A stretch of DNA of 64,000 nt from Pedobacter frigiditerrae (GCF_004331645.1 NZ_SJSK01000008.1:160513-224512); one strand, 5' to 3'. Positions 37,607 to 47,697 are shown, counted from the first letter of the stretch. Notes: generated by a model from the sequence alone, not told the origin. Made by a program: numbers and translations.

Positions 37607-37804
37607 ATGAAAATCTTAAATGACAACACCCCTACTAGCGAATTGACCCAAGTTAAAGTTGGTGATTCAATTAGCAATGGTATTGGTACTTTTGGTGAAG
37701 TAGAGGCTATAAAATTTGAAAATGGTGATGGCTTTTGGGAATTCACTTTTTCTTTAATTGGCGGCGGATTTATTCAAGTAATAAAGACAAGAACAACTTG
37801 TTAA
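37607..37804 (+). CDS. Small protein of unknown function
   Basis: A 65-residue soluble protein starting MKILNDNTPTSELTQVKVGD. The sequence alternates hydrophobic and polar residues with several Gly (GIGTFGEVEAIKFENGDGFWE), suggesting a small beta-barrel of SH3 type. No known family is recognised. It follows tdk after a word-repeat spacer of 74 bp. Confidence 0.65.
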   Translation: MKILNDNTPTSELTQVKVGDSISNGIGTFGEVEAIKFENGDGFWEFTFSLIGGGFIQVIKTRTTC

Positions 37805-37985
37805 TTTTCATAACCACAACTTTTCCTAATTCTTCTGGAGATAAATAAGATTAAAACAAATCTAAGATTTCTAAATTAGTAGTTAACAACAAGCATCTGT
37901 CTCTTTTACCCCTTAATATTGTCGTTTTTAACCCAATAATTAGTTGAAATAATTTCGAACTTAGTATAAACTAAATATAGAAATT

Positions 37986-38402
37986 ATGACAAAAGAGATT
38001 TGGGCTAACCTGCCAGTGGCAGATATCAATAAATCTGTTGAGTTCTTCAGCAAGATGGGATTTACGAAAAATGAAAGGTTTCCATTTTCTGATACAATGG
38101 CATCATTTTTTATTGGCGAGAAAAGTAAATTTGTAATGATGCTATTTAGGAATGACATCATTGAAGGTTTCTGTGGAAACAAGATCTCAGATACATCAAA
38201 AGGAACAGAAGTTCTATTTTCTATTGATGCCGAAAGCCCAGCAGAAGTTGATGAAATGTTGCAAAAAGCCGAAGATGCAGGCGGTAAAATTTATGCCAAA
38301 GGCGGCGAAAAAGATGGCTGGATGTACGGTGGTGGATTCATCGACCTTGATGGACACAGATGGAACCTTTTGCACATGGACTTTAGTAAACTACCTCAGT
38401 AA
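37986..38402 (+). CDS. VOC-family protein (glyoxalase/bleomycin-resistance fold)
   Basis: A 138-residue protein with the beta-alpha-beta-beta-beta repeats of the vicinal oxygen chelate fold: N-terminal EIWANLPVADINKSVEFFSKMGF and C-terminal GGGFIDLDGHRWNLLHMD. Members bind a metal ion or small ligands; the specific reaction cannot be told. It is followed after an 87-bp repeat spacer by a START-like protein gene. Confidence 0.9.
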   Translation: MTKEIWANLPVADINKSVEFFSKMGFTKNERFPFSDTMASFFIGEKSKFVMMLFRNDIIEGFCGNKISDTSKGTEVLFSIDAESPAEVDEMLQKAEDAGGKIYAKGGEKDGWMYGGGFIDLDGHRWNLLHMDFSKLPQ

Positions 38403-38489
38403 GCCCAAAGTCGCGAGTCACTAGTCGAGAGCCTTAAGTCTAGGGTATCTTATCTAACTACTATATACTAATTACTAAATACTTACACT
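38401..38489 (+). repeat. Degenerate word-repeat leader, AGTC part then ACTAAT part
   Basis: AAGTCGCGAGTCACTAGTCG aligns with the AGTC half at 37535-37565. The second half consists of ACTAAT/ACTAAA words directly before the ATG at 38490. Confidence 0.7.
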
Positions 38490-38933
38490 ATGGAATTTAA
38501 TATTGAAATCAATGCATCGAGAGAAAAAGTATGGGATGTACTTTTTGGCGAAAAAACTTATCCATTATGGACCTCAGCTTTTGGCGAAGGCTCGAGAGTA
38601 GAAACCGATTGGCAAAAAGGGAGCAAGGCATTATTTCTTGGTTCTGAAGATAGCGGGATGGTTTCTAGAATTGATGAAGCCATACCAAACGAATACATGT
38701 CTATTGAGCATTTAGGAATGGTTACAAATGGAATTGAAGACTACGATAGCGCGGAGGTTAAACGCTGGGCAGGAGCTAAAGAAAACTATACGCTTACAGA
38801 TTTAGGTGGAAAAACCCATTTAAATATCTTTATGGAAATGGATGAATCTGAAGAAAACAAGCAAATGATAGAGATGTTTGCTGGTATGTGGCCAAAGGCT
38901 TTAGCAAAAGTTAAAGAGCTAGCAGAGAACTAA
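38490..38933 (+). CDS. SRPBCC (AHSA1/START-like) domain protein
   Basis: A 147-residue protein with the AHSA1-type start MEFNIEINASREKVWDVLFG, the W-rich core (TYPLWTSAFGEGSRVETDWQ) and the C-terminal helix (MIEMFAGMWPKALAKVKELA) of the Bet v 1-like fold. Members bind hydrophobic ligands or act as chaperone cofactors; this one is not assigned. Confidence 0.88.
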   Translation: MEFNIEINASREKVWDVLFGEKTYPLWTSAFGEGSRVETDWQKGSKALFLGSEDSGMVSRIDEAIPNEYMSIEHLGMVTNGIEDYDSAEVKRWAGAKENYTLTDLGGKTHLNIFMEMDESEENKQMIEMFAGMWPKALAKVKELAEN

Positions 38934-38961
38934 AATTAATAGAACATTTTATAAGCAAAAA

Positions 38962-39034
38962 TGTCACATTGAGCGTAATCGAAATGCTTTCTAATGATTA
39001 AGAAAGAAGGCTTCGACTACGCTCAGCCTGACAG
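38962..39034. repeat. Dyad of TTCGACTACGCTCAG repeats
   Basis: The right arm GCTTCGACTACGCTCAG-CCTGACA (39011-39034) pairs with TGTCACATTGAGCGTAATCG at 38962, with a few mismatches. It lies between convergent genes and matches the dispersed copy at 15987-16010. Confidence 0.75.
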
Positions 39035-39045
39035 AAATTACTATC

Positions 39046-40686
39046 TTACCCTATCCTACTGCCCGTATTAATTACTTTAACGCCATTAAAACGAGTGGTT
39101 GCGCTACCATGAGACACTGCACTTACTTGGCTTGGCTGTCCTTTTCCGTCAGAAAAAGTTCCTCCTAGTCTATAATCGCCTTTGCCACAAACTTTAGCAC
39201 AAGCATTCCAAAATTCTTGTGTATTCGATTGGTATGAAGCATCCTTAAACATACCTACAATCTTTCCTTCCTTAACTTCATAAGCTAATTGAGCGCTGAA
39301 CTGGAAGTTATATCGTTGTTGATCTATGGAATAAGAATTACGCCCAAACATATAAATTCCTTTTTCTACATCCTTAACCATATCTGCAGCGGTTAATTCT
39401 GTGTTACTCGGCGCCAGAGATACGTTTGGCATTCTTTGAAATTGAATGCTGTCCCAGCTATCTGCATAACAACAACCTTGCGATGCTGCCAATCCCAATA
39501 TATGAGCTTGATCACGTATGGTTTGGTAGTTAACTAAAATTCCATTCTTAATGATATCCCACTTGCCACACTTCACCCCTTCATCATCATAACCCACTGC
39601 ACCTAATGAACCAACTTCCAGCTTATCAGCTATTACATTTACATGTTCACTACCAAAGTTGAATTTTTTACTTTCCCATTTGTCTAAGGTTAAAAAACTT
39701 GTACCTGCGTAATTTGCTTCATAGCCTAACACCCTATCCAACTCTGTTGGGTGACCAACAGATTCATGAATGGTTAAAAACAGATGAGATGGGTCTAATA
39801 TCAAATCATATTTACCTGCCGGAACTGGCTTTGCCTTTAGTTTTTCACCCACATGTAAAGTTGCTTCTTTCACATCCTCAAACATGTCATAACGCTTCTT
39901 ATACATTGTTACCGGACCACCTTTTATCTTCTCGCTATCTTTTGGTGTAAGATATTCAAATCCCATCCCCATCGGGGCACTTAAAGCATTACGAGTTTCA
40001 AACTTGCCACTAGCAGAGTCAATTTTGGTAACTGTAAAGTTTGGCCATATCCTATGGATATCTTGATCTATGTAAGAACCATCTGTTGATGCGAAATATT
40101 TCTGCTCATTGATCATGAACAAATTGGAGTTTACATATTTAACACCACCTTTTAGTGCTTCGCTATTTACATTTAACAACAACTCTACTTTCTGAGGAAT
40201 GGGAACTTCAAAAGCATTAACTTCTACAGGTGTTTTCCAACTAACCTCACCATAGCCTTTTTGTGGAGCAAGTTGTACTGGCTCGCTCATCAATTTAGAA
40301 TTACCTTTTGCTATGGCAACTGCTAATTCTGCTGCCTTGGCAATGCTATCATTATCTAAATTATTAGTAGCTGCAAACCCCCATGAGCCATTAGCTAAAA
40401 CTCTTACACCCAGACCATAAGATTCGCCGTTGGCAACGTTTTCTACTCGTGCATCTCTTGTAGCTACAACCTGATTCAAGTACCTGCCAATTCGAACATC
40501 GGCATAAGTTGCACCTTTAGACTTAGCAGCGTTTAAAGCCACGTCGGCCATTTTTTTCTTTAGCTTTACATCCACTGGTGTTAAAGCTTCTTCAACAGAA
40601 ATTAACCTGCCAAAAGTATTTAGACTAGGTAACATTGCTGCACCCGTACCAATACCTGTCATGTATAAAAAATCTCTTCTTCTCAT
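39046..40686 (-). CDS. TldD-family metallopeptidase with Tat-like leader, paralogue 2
   Basis: A 546-residue protein of the TldD half of TldD/TldE proteases, which process modified peptides and antitoxins in other bacteria. The zinc motif HESVGH lies at residues 307-312, followed by PTELDRVLG. The N-terminus MRRRDFLYMTGIGTGAAML resembles a Tat leader (RRxFL), which would place it outside the cytoplasm; classical TldD is cytoplasmic. It is the last gene of a tldD-tldE-tldD series, 34 bp after the tldE gene. Confidence 0.9.
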   Translation of the reverse strand: MRRRDFLYMTGIGTGAAMLPSLNTFGRLISVEEALTPVDVKLKKKMADVALNAAKSKGATYADVRIGRYLNQVVATRDARVENVANGESYGLGVRVLANGSWGFAATNNLDNDSIAKAAELAVAIAKGNSKLMSEPVQLAPQKGYGEVSWKTPVEVNAFEVPIPQKVELLLNVNSEALKGGVKYVNSNLFMINEQKYFASTDGSYIDQDIHRIWPNFTVTKIDSASGKFETRNALSAPMGMGFEYLTPKDSEKIKGGPVTMYKKRYDMFEDVKEATLHVGEKLKAKPVPAGKYDLILDPSHLFLTIHESVGHPTELDRVLGYEANYAGTSFLTLDKWESKKFNFGSEHVNVIADKLEVGSLGAVGYDDEGVKCGKWDIIKNGILVNYQTIRDQAHILGLAASQGCCYADSWDSIQFQRMPNVSLAPSNTELTAADMVKDVEKGIYMFGRNSYSIDQQRYNFQFSAQLAYEVKEGKIVGMFKDASYQSNTQEFWNACAKVCGKGDYRLGGTFSDGKGQPSQVSAVSHGSATTRFNGVKVINTGSRIG

Positions 40687-40720
40687 CTGTGCAATCTTAT
40701 CAATCTGTGTAATCCTATAA

Positions 40721-42037
40721 TTAAATTGCGTCAGACAATGATGAAAAAGTAAAGTCTTTTATCTTCATAGGTGGAATCATTCCGCTACCTGTTCTAACTG
40801 GTTTACCTAAAGCCTCTACGTTATTTAACATGATTACCGGACTTTCGTTAAACCTAAAGTTTTTAATAGGGAATTTGATTTCGCCATTTTCGATATAAAA
40901 AGTACCATCACGTGTAAGACCTGTGAGTAATAATGTTTGAGGATCTACCGAACGGATATACCAAAACCTAGTTACTAAAATTCCTTTTTCAGTGCTTTTA
41001 ATTAAATCTTGTAAAGATTGTGTGCCTCCTTCAATCACCATACTTCTTCCAAATGGCACCGGTTCAACACCTTTTTTGGCTGCCCAAAATCTAGAATAAG
41101 CTAAATTTTTAACTACACCATTTTTAACCCAATCCGTTCTTTTCAATGCTAAACCATCACCATTCCAAGTTGCAGAAGGCAATTCAGGATTCATCGGATC
41201 AGAATAGATATTAACATTTTCAGAAAATAACTGTTCTCCTAAACGGGTTCCTCCACCTTTTTTACTCATGAAACTTCTTCCTTCATCAGCACTGCGGGCA
41301 TCAAAACCTCTAAACATATTACTTAAAATATCACTAGCCGCTAATGGCTCTAATATCACGGTGTATTTTCCTGGCTCAATGGCTTTTGCACCAGCAGAAC
41401 CTGTAGCTTTACTTGCCGCAATCTTGCTTAGGGCAAGCACATCCATTTTATTGAGGTCGTTAAAGTCTTGCTCCACATATCCAGATCCTGTTCCCTCTTT
41501 ATTTCTAATGGTAACAGAAAATGAGACATTGGTCGATTTGTTATAAGCAAACAAACCTTTAGAGTTCATTACCGAATTAAAACGTGTAGAATTTTCTAAA
41601 AAACCGGCTGCATCTAAATTAGCGGCTTTTGCAACACCTAAACTTTTACCAACCATTTCTGCTCTGGTGTCAGGCGTCATTGCTGCTGTATTCTCGTTAT
41701 AGGTTTTTGATTCTTGAAAAGTCTGAGCACCTAACAAAGGCATAAACTCAGGGTTTTCTGGTGCAAGGTTTGCCAATTCTTCAGCTCTGCTTACTACTTT
41801 TTTAAGCGAGGCATCATCAAACTCATTAATTGATGCTGATCCTGTTTTTTTACCAAAGGTTGAGTTGACCGATAAACTCATCACATTTACTTGTCCGGCA
41901 GTAGAAACAGCGTTACGAGCATAACGAATGTTACCTCCATTAGATCCATTTAAACTTACTTCACATGAATCTGCCTTAGAAAAGCTGAGTACTTTTTTTA
42001 ATATTGCTTGGGCTTCTTCTTTACTTAATATGGCCAT
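40721..42037 (-). CDS. TldE/PmbA-family protein
   Basis: A 438-residue partner subunit of the TldD family without the HExxxH motif. The conserved C-terminal parts WNGDGLALKRTDWVKNGVV and LLLTGLTRDGTFYIENGEI are recognisable. In E. coli and archaea TldD and TldE form a heterodimer in which TldE is catalytically inactive. The gene lies between two tldD paralogues (2-bp gap upstream, 34 bp downstream). No signal peptide is seen, while both flanking TldD proteins have Tat-like leaders, an inconsistency worth noting. Confidence 0.9.
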   Translation of the reverse strand: MAILSKEEAQAILKKVLSFSKADSCEVSLNGSNGGNIRYARNAVSTAGQVNVMSLSVNSTFGKKTGSASINEFDDASLKKVVSRAEELANLAPENPEFMPLLGAQTFQESKTYNENTAAMTPDTRAEMVGKSLGVAKAANLDAAGFLENSTRFNSVMNSKGLFAYNKSTNVSFSVTIRNKEGTGSGYVEQDFNDLNKMDVLALSKIAASKATGSAGAKAIEPGKYTVILEPLAASDILSNMFRGFDARSADEGRSFMSKKGGGTRLGEQLFSENVNIYSDPMNPELPSATWNGDGLALKRTDWVKNGVVKNLAYSRFWAAKKGVEPVPFGRSMVIEGGTQSLQDLIKSTEKGILVTRFWYIRSVDPQTLLLTGLTRDGTFYIENGEIKFPIKNFRFNESPVIMLNNVEALGKPVRTGSGMIPPMKIKDFTFSSLSDAI

Positions 42038-42039
42038 AA

Positions 42040-43674
42040 TTATATTTTTCTAGCTGTATTGATAACATTAACTCCATTAAATCTTGTTGTAGAACTACCG
42101 TGAGATACGGCACTACTTTGTCCAGGTTGTCCTTTACCATCGTTAAATGAACCACCTAAACGATAATCACTTTCATCGCAAATAGCCGAACAAGAATTCC
42201 AGAACTCTTGGGTATTTGATTGATAAGCAACATCATTAAGCATACCTACAATTTTACCTTCTTTGATCTCATAATATAGTTGACCACCAAATTGGAAGTT
42301 GTAACGTTGCTGATCGATTGAATAACTTCCATCACCAATAATGTAAATACCTTTTTCTACATTTTTAATCATGTCATCAACACTTAATTTAGCCTTACCC
42401 GATTCTAATGACACGTTTGGCATGCGTTGAAATTGAACATCATTCCACCCTTGCGAATAACAACAACCTTGCGATTCTGTTAAGCCAATAATATGTGCTT
42501 GATCCCTAATGGCTTGGTAATTAACCAAAACGCCATCTTTAATTAAATTCCATTGTTTGCATTTCACACCTTCGTCATCATAACCCACAGCACCTAATGA
42601 GCCAACTTGCGTTTTATCTGCAATGATGTTTACTTTATCGCTACCAAATTTGAATTTTTTAGACTGCCATTTATCTAAGGTTAAGAAACTAGTACCTGCA
42701 TAATTTGCTTCATAACCTAAAACGCGATCTAACTCAGTCGGGTGACCAACAGATTCGTGAATGGTTAGCCATAAATGTGATGGATCTAGAACCAAATCAT
42801 ACTTGCCAGCTTCTACAGATTTAGCAGTAATTTTTTCTTTGGCAACACGAGTTGCTTCCTTAACATCACCTAGTATATCATATCTACCTTTGTAACGAGT
42901 AATTACACCACTTACTTTATCTTCTGGTCTGGCATTCATGTACTCATACCCCATTCCCATCGGCGAACTTAAAGCCGATTGAGTTTTGAATTTACCTGAT
43001 GCCCTATCAATAACCGTTACCCCAAATGTTGGATAAATACGATGAATGTCTTGATCGATATATGATCCATCTGTTGATGCAAAATACTTTTGCTCGTTTA
43101 CTGCAAATAATGCAGCATTAACAAAATTTGCCCCATTCTGTATCGCAATATCATTTACATTTAATAGCAGATCAACTTTTTCCTTGATGGGAACTTCAAA
43201 TGAATTGATCTCTAAAGGTGTTTTCCAGCTTACTTCTCCAAATCCTTTTTGAGGGGCTAATTGTACAGCTTCACCCTGAATTTTTGCATTTGCTTTTGCA
43301 ACAGCAACCGCCTCTTGTGCCGTTTTAGCAATAGAGTCTTTGGTTACCGTGTTGGTAGCAGCAAAACCCCAACATCCGTTAGCAATAACACGAATACCAA
43401 CCCCAAAAGATTCGGTATTGGCAACACCTTGCACACGTTTGTCTCTGGTTGAAACAAATTGGTTTAAATAACGACCAATACGAACATCTGTATAAGTTGC
43501 TCCTTTGGACTTTGCTGCATTCAAAGCAACATCAGCCAATTCTTTTTTAATTTTAACGTCTATTTTATCAAGGGCTTGTAGAGGATCAATAGGATTTGCG
43601 AAGGCAGATAAATCTGGCATTAACAAAGCACTGGCACCTATGCCTGATAAGTAGAGAAAGTCTTTTCTTTTCAA
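42040..43674 (-). CDS. TldD-family metallopeptidase with Tat-like leader, paralogue 1
   Basis: A 544-residue TldD homologue, very similar along its whole length to the protein at 39046-40686, including HESVGHPTELDRVLG near residue 305 and the shared SLGAVGYDDEGVKC. The leader MKRKDFLYLSGIGASALLM has KR in place of the twin Arg, so Tat export is less certain. It is the first gene of the three and probably starts the operon. The pair of tldD genes flanking tldE suggests duplication. Confidence 0.9.
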   Translation of the reverse strand: MKRKDFLYLSGIGASALLMPDLSAFANPIDPLQALDKIDVKIKKELADVALNAAKSKGATYTDVRIGRYLNQFVSTRDKRVQGVANTESFGVGIRVIANGCWGFAATNTVTKDSIAKTAQEAVAVAKANAKIQGEAVQLAPQKGFGEVSWKTPLEINSFEVPIKEKVDLLLNVNDIAIQNGANFVNAALFAVNEQKYFASTDGSYIDQDIHRIYPTFGVTVIDRASGKFKTQSALSSPMGMGYEYMNARPEDKVSGVITRYKGRYDILGDVKEATRVAKEKITAKSVEAGKYDLVLDPSHLWLTIHESVGHPTELDRVLGYEANYAGTSFLTLDKWQSKKFKFGSDKVNIIADKTQVGSLGAVGYDDEGVKCKQWNLIKDGVLVNYQAIRDQAHIIGLTESQGCCYSQGWNDVQFQRMPNVSLESGKAKLSVDDMIKNVEKGIYIIGDGSYSIDQQRYNFQFGGQLYYEIKEGKIVGMLNDVAYQSNTQEFWNSCSAICDESDYRLGGSFNDGKGQPGQSSAVSHGSSTTRFNGVNVINTARKI

Positions 43675-43783
43675 AGCGATTTAGTTTTATCGTAAGTGTT
43701 AATTGTTTAACGGTTCGATAAACAAGGTAGTAATTTTAGCTTAGCAAAACCACTGAGAAGTATAACATTTTAGTTTCAATTCG

Positions 43784-45571
43784 CTAATTTTTAGCCAAAA
43801 AACGCTGTTCATACCATAAAAAAGAAATTGTCAACAAAAAACCTATAAAAAACCACCATTTACTCATGCTTTCTTTAGCTAAATACTCAATCTCAACACC
43901 ATCAGTAGCTTTAAAGGAATTGTTAGCAACAAAATTTGCTGTATGCTGCAGTTTGACGAAGCTTTTCGCACTTTTCCAGTCGCTCTTTTTATAAAAATAA
44001 ACGTTTTCTGTTTTTTGATTGATCGATAAACGTTTCCACCCAAAGTTTTTTGACCAATATAATCCATCCCATTCAGATGGAATTTCCATATTTTGCCTTG
44101 GATTAATTTTAACGCTATCTATAGAAATATTAGGAATTTTACCATTCGCCAAATTTAACATCAACCTTGTTTTTTCATCAACTGAAGGGAATTGTGGCAC
44201 TAATGTAAAAGACTGGCTTTCTATTTTCTTTCTTAACGATTTAGCAAAAAGCAGTGACCAAAAGCTGCTATAATCATATTGCTTGCCTGCCAATTGCCAT
44301 TGGTAGGTTGACGAAAAAGTAGAAGTTAAGATTTTACCCATTCCACTTAGCCGACTGTTCACTACAATTTTTCCGGTTTCATCCGTAATCAAAGCTTGGT
44401 TGTTTACACCGGGTTTTAAAAATATAGTCTGCTTAAACGACAGGTTGCTAAACTTCAACTGATCCGACGACCTTAAAGACAAAGGTTTTTCTATTGCTGA
44501 AGGCACTTCATATTGGTGAAAGTTGGAGGTGCTACTTTCAGGCTTTGGATTGGTAACTCTAACAATCAGACCCATTCCATTATCTACTGCATTATAAATG
44601 GAAGCCCTATCAGCCGCAGGAATTGCAGCAAGCTCATCCTCATCTATAATCACTAAATCCATTTTTTTAAGCAGGGATTGATTAAGCTGATTTACATTTA
44701 CAGCTTTCATATTCAAGAAATCTGTACTGTATTTATTCTTACTAATCTGGCTTCTTAAAGCAACTGCATATTGATTCTCATACAACCATTTCTTTAAAAA
44801 CTTATACTCAAAATCTGGAAAGGATGCTAAGATTAAGATATGAATAGGTTGTTTCAATTCTACTTCAAACGGTACGGGTTCAACAGACAAGGTATCGTTT
44901 CCTTCCAAGGCGATTAAATTAAATACTGCTTTCCCTACTTGCTTAGGTTGATTTACAAAAGAAAAATTGAACTCAGCATGAGGTTTAACACTTACCGAAT
45001 CAAGGCTTGTACCCATTCCATAAAGTTTTAGCTTAACAGTTGCCTTAGTGCCATTGTAATAAACACCTTCAACTTTTAAACTTTCCGTAGCTTTTAATTT
45101 CTTTTGCCAACTGGCTGAAATAACACCCGATGGAACATTTGAAGGATGAAAAGAAACTTGTTTATCCTTTAATGTTTTCAGCTCATTTTCACCAAGCCCA
45201 TAACCATAAATGTTTATCCTCTTAACAGTTGGATGCTCTTTTAAATAATAAGCTAAATCTGCTAGATGATTAATTTTTTGATTTTTTCTAATTGGAAACA
45301 AGGTTGAGTCTAAATCGTACTTCGTTTCTTTTATAGTTGCAATGGTATCCAAGGCCGTGCCTGCCGTTAACAGGTTTAAAACACCTGCTGGTTCTTGCTT
45401 TTTCACCAAATAGCTTATCGGGATAATGATTAGAGCAAAACAGGCTACCATCAAAACACTCGCTACCAATCTCCAAATCAACTTAGATTTATCGTTTCTT
45501 TTGAATTCTTTAAAAATCAAGAATCCTGCAAAGGAACTACAAACAAGAATAATGATCAAATTAAATTCCAT
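43784..45571 (-). CDS. Membrane protein of the MoxR/BatA cluster with GATase-like domain
   Basis: A 595-residue protein with two N-terminal helices, a large extracytoplasmic or cytoplasmic middle part and one C-terminal helix (WWFFIGFLLTISFLWYE). The middle segment IHILILASFPDFEYKFLKKW and following, with LVIIDEDELAAIP, resembles the class I glutamine-amidotransferase-like domains found in BatA-associated proteins. No enzyme residues can be assigned. The gene starts 2 bp after the preceding gene and closes the five-gene series that begins with moxR. Confidence 0.78.
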   Translation of the reverse strand: MEFNLIIILVCSSFAGFLIFKEFKRNDKSKLIWRLVASVLMVACFALIIIPISYLVKKQEPAGVLNLLTAGTALDTIATIKETKYDLDSTLFPIRKNQKINHLADLAYYLKEHPTVKRINIYGYGLGENELKTLKDKQVSFHPSNVPSGVISASWQKKLKATESLKVEGVYYNGTKATVKLKLYGMGTSLDSVSVKPHAEFNFSFVNQPKQVGKAVFNLIALEGNDTLSVEPVPFEVELKQPIHILILASFPDFEYKFLKKWLYENQYAVALRSQISKNKYSTDFLNMKAVNVNQLNQSLLKKMDLVIIDEDELAAIPAADRASIYNAVDNGMGLIVRVTNPKPESSTSNFHQYEVPSAIEKPLSLRSSDQLKFSNLSFKQTIFLKPGVNNQALITDETGKIVVNSRLSGMGKILTSTFSSTYQWQLAGKQYDYSSFWSLLFAKSLRKKIESQSFTLVPQFPSVDEKTRLMLNLANGKIPNISIDSVKINPRQNMEIPSEWDGLYWSKNFGWKRLSINQKTENVYFYKKSDWKSAKSFVKLQHTANFVANNSFKATDGVEIEYLAKESMSKWWFFIGFLLTISFLWYEQRFLAKN

Positions 45572-45573
45572 CG

Positions 45574-47697
45574 CTATTTCCCCATTTTTTTAAGGTGGTT
45601 AAAATAGCTGCGGTATAAACCCGTGGCTGGATTAACACGTTCTGCTTGTGGCTGTGAACTTTCAATCCCTAATAGTTTTTGAATTGCTTTCTGTACTACA
45701 TCAATATCTTTAATAACCAATTTATTAGCCGTACCAACTTTTCGCAAACTCTTTAATGCAGACAAATAAGAAGTAGGCTGACTAGCCGCAGCCAATATCA
45801 ATTGCCCTTCTCCAATTTTTAAGAACTCTCTATCTCCATAATTAAATGCATAGCCATCCTTTCTACGTTCTAGAATAGCTAGCAATATTTTCAAATCATC
45901 CGTTGATTTATCTAGTTGCTCAAATGTTGCCTTTTGACTAGGCTCAGTAATTTTATCTAACTCTCCACTTAAACGTTTCTCTTGTTTTAGCCTGGTCGTT
46001 TTAATTGTCGTTTTAGCAACATACGCTCTTGATTTCTGTTGCAAATCTTTCAACAATCTCAGTGCTTTATATTCAAATGGCAGTGCTTCCTGAGTCTTGT
46101 AAGTTCTTAATCTTAACTCCGAACTCCACATTTCATTTAAAACTGCTTTCAATTGCATTTTCATTTCAGGCTCAAAAAACGTGGCATCTTCGGCAATATC
46201 ATGTTTGTGTGCGTACTCATCCATTAAAGCTTGTACGTCTCCAAATTTCTGTTCAGCAGGTTTACCACCTTCTTCATGATCATGATCGCCACCAATTTCT
46301 GTTTCAGATTCTTCACCCAAAAACTTCCCGTACCTTAATCGCAATAATTTTTGGTCCATACCAAGGTTATTGCTTCTATTCTTAAATTCATCAACGGAGA
46401 GTGTACTTTGTTCTTTTAATAGTTTTTCTGTGTCGATGATAATTTGCCGCTGACTTCTGAAATATTCAGGCACTAAATCAACTCCATTCGCAATTCCAGC
46501 CATGCTCATCAGCTCTGCTGTATCTACAATCGAAACTAAATACACATCTGACCTGCTCGATTGCCCGTGATTATCCATTGCATTGACAAAGAAATATAAC
46601 TCATCGCCAGGTTTCATCCCAAGCAACTTTAGGTCGAGCAACTTGCTTAGGTTTACATCTTTTTTGTTCTTAAAACCTTCATTAAAACTCAGTTTCTTTT
46701 CCGTAAAACTTACGCCTTCACCTTTTCCACTTGCCATTGTTGCTGAGATATAAGTATCGGCAATACCATAATCATCATGCAATGAAACTGTTAAATTTAC
46801 TTTTGGCAGCTGACCTATGTCTATTGTGGTGTGTGGTTTAGGCTGAATAATTTTAATGCTGACTGGCAAATCTGGTATCATTTCAATTTGGTAGAGGTCA
46901 GATTTTTTACCATCAAATTCAATTTGATAAAAGCCGGACTGAACAATCGCTTTACTGTATTTCCAGTTCAGCCCCCCAGCATTAACCATAGCTACAATTT
47001 CTTTGTCGTTAAATATGATACGAAGTTTTTTAACCCGGATGTTCATTTCAATATTCCAAGATACCTGAGCTCCTGCTTCAGCTTTAATGGTAAATTGATG
47101 TTGAGACCTTACAGTTTTTGATGTGTAATCGGGCGGAGTTATTAGAAGTTGAAAGTTTTCTATTTCAGGGAGAATGACCTCTTTAGTCGAGTTTTTCTCA
47201 TTTGATAAAGGAAAACGAACCTCACTAATTTGTTCATACCAATAATATTTTTCCATTAAATAAACACCAATCAAGGTTATAACCAGGAAAGCCAAACAAA
47301 ACAATAACTTTTTCCAAGCCTCATTTAGACTTTTTTCTATTGGAAATCTTTCCTCAATTTTTTCAGCTTGAAATTGTTCAAGTAAGGATAGTTCGGCCTT
47401 TGGTTTTAAGAAAAGCTCAGCACTTTCTTCCAATTGGATAAATTTTGAATTTAAATATTTTGCTACATCTGTTTTACCGATTTTCCATGTAGGTTTAAAT
47501 ACCATAAACAACGCAAAAACAAGGATAAATGCTAGAATTAAATGCCAGATTTGGAAAGAAAAGAAAACGAAAACCGCAATAATAGTGATGGAAATAAAGG
47601 CAAGGGCTATACTTAAGACAAAAATTTGCGCAAAGTAAAGTGCAATCCACTTATTCCTAAAACCTGCTATCCAATTTTTACCTTCAGTTTTTAACAT
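45574..47697 (-). CDS. Large membrane protein of the MoxR/BatA cluster (DUF4175-like)
   Basis: A 707-residue protein with two N-terminal helix pairs (up to about residue 150) followed by a long beta- and helix-rich part, with LLITPPDYTSKTV and the highly charged DHDHEEGGKPAEQ segment in the second half. It resembles the DUF4175-type proteins often found beside MoxR/DUF58/BatA genes. Function is unknown. It overlaps the BatA-domain gene by 14 bp. Confidence 0.75.
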   Translation of the reverse strand: MLKTEGKNWIAGFRNKWIALYFAQIFVLSIALAFISITIIAVFVFFSFQIWHLILAFILVFALFMVFKPTWKIGKTDVAKYLNSKFIQLEESAELFLKPKAELSLLEQFQAEKIEERFPIEKSLNEAWKKLLFCLAFLVITLIGVYLMEKYYWYEQISEVRFPLSNEKNSTKEVILPEIENFQLLITPPDYTSKTVRSQHQFTIKAEAGAQVSWNIEMNIRVKKLRIIFNDKEIVAMVNAGGLNWKYSKAIVQSGFYQIEFDGKKSDLYQIEMIPDLPVSIKIIQPKPHTTIDIGQLPKVNLTVSLHDDYGIADTYISATMASGKGEGVSFTEKKLSFNEGFKNKKDVNLSKLLDLKLLGMKPGDELYFFVNAMDNHGQSSRSDVYLVSIVDTAELMSMAGIANGVDLVPEYFRSQRQIIIDTEKLLKEQSTLSVDEFKNRSNNLGMDQKLLRLRYGKFLGEESETEIGGDHDHEEGGKPAEQKFGDVQALMDEYAHKHDIAEDATFFEPEMKMQLKAVLNEMWSSELRLRTYKTQEALPFEYKALRLLKDLQQKSRAYVAKTTIKTTRLKQEKRLSGELDKITEPSQKATFEQLDKSTDDLKILLAILERRKDGYAFNYGDREFLKIGEGQLILAAASQPTSYLSALKSLRKVGTANKLVIKDIDVVQKAIQKLLGIESSQPQAERVNPATGLYRSYFNHLKKMGK

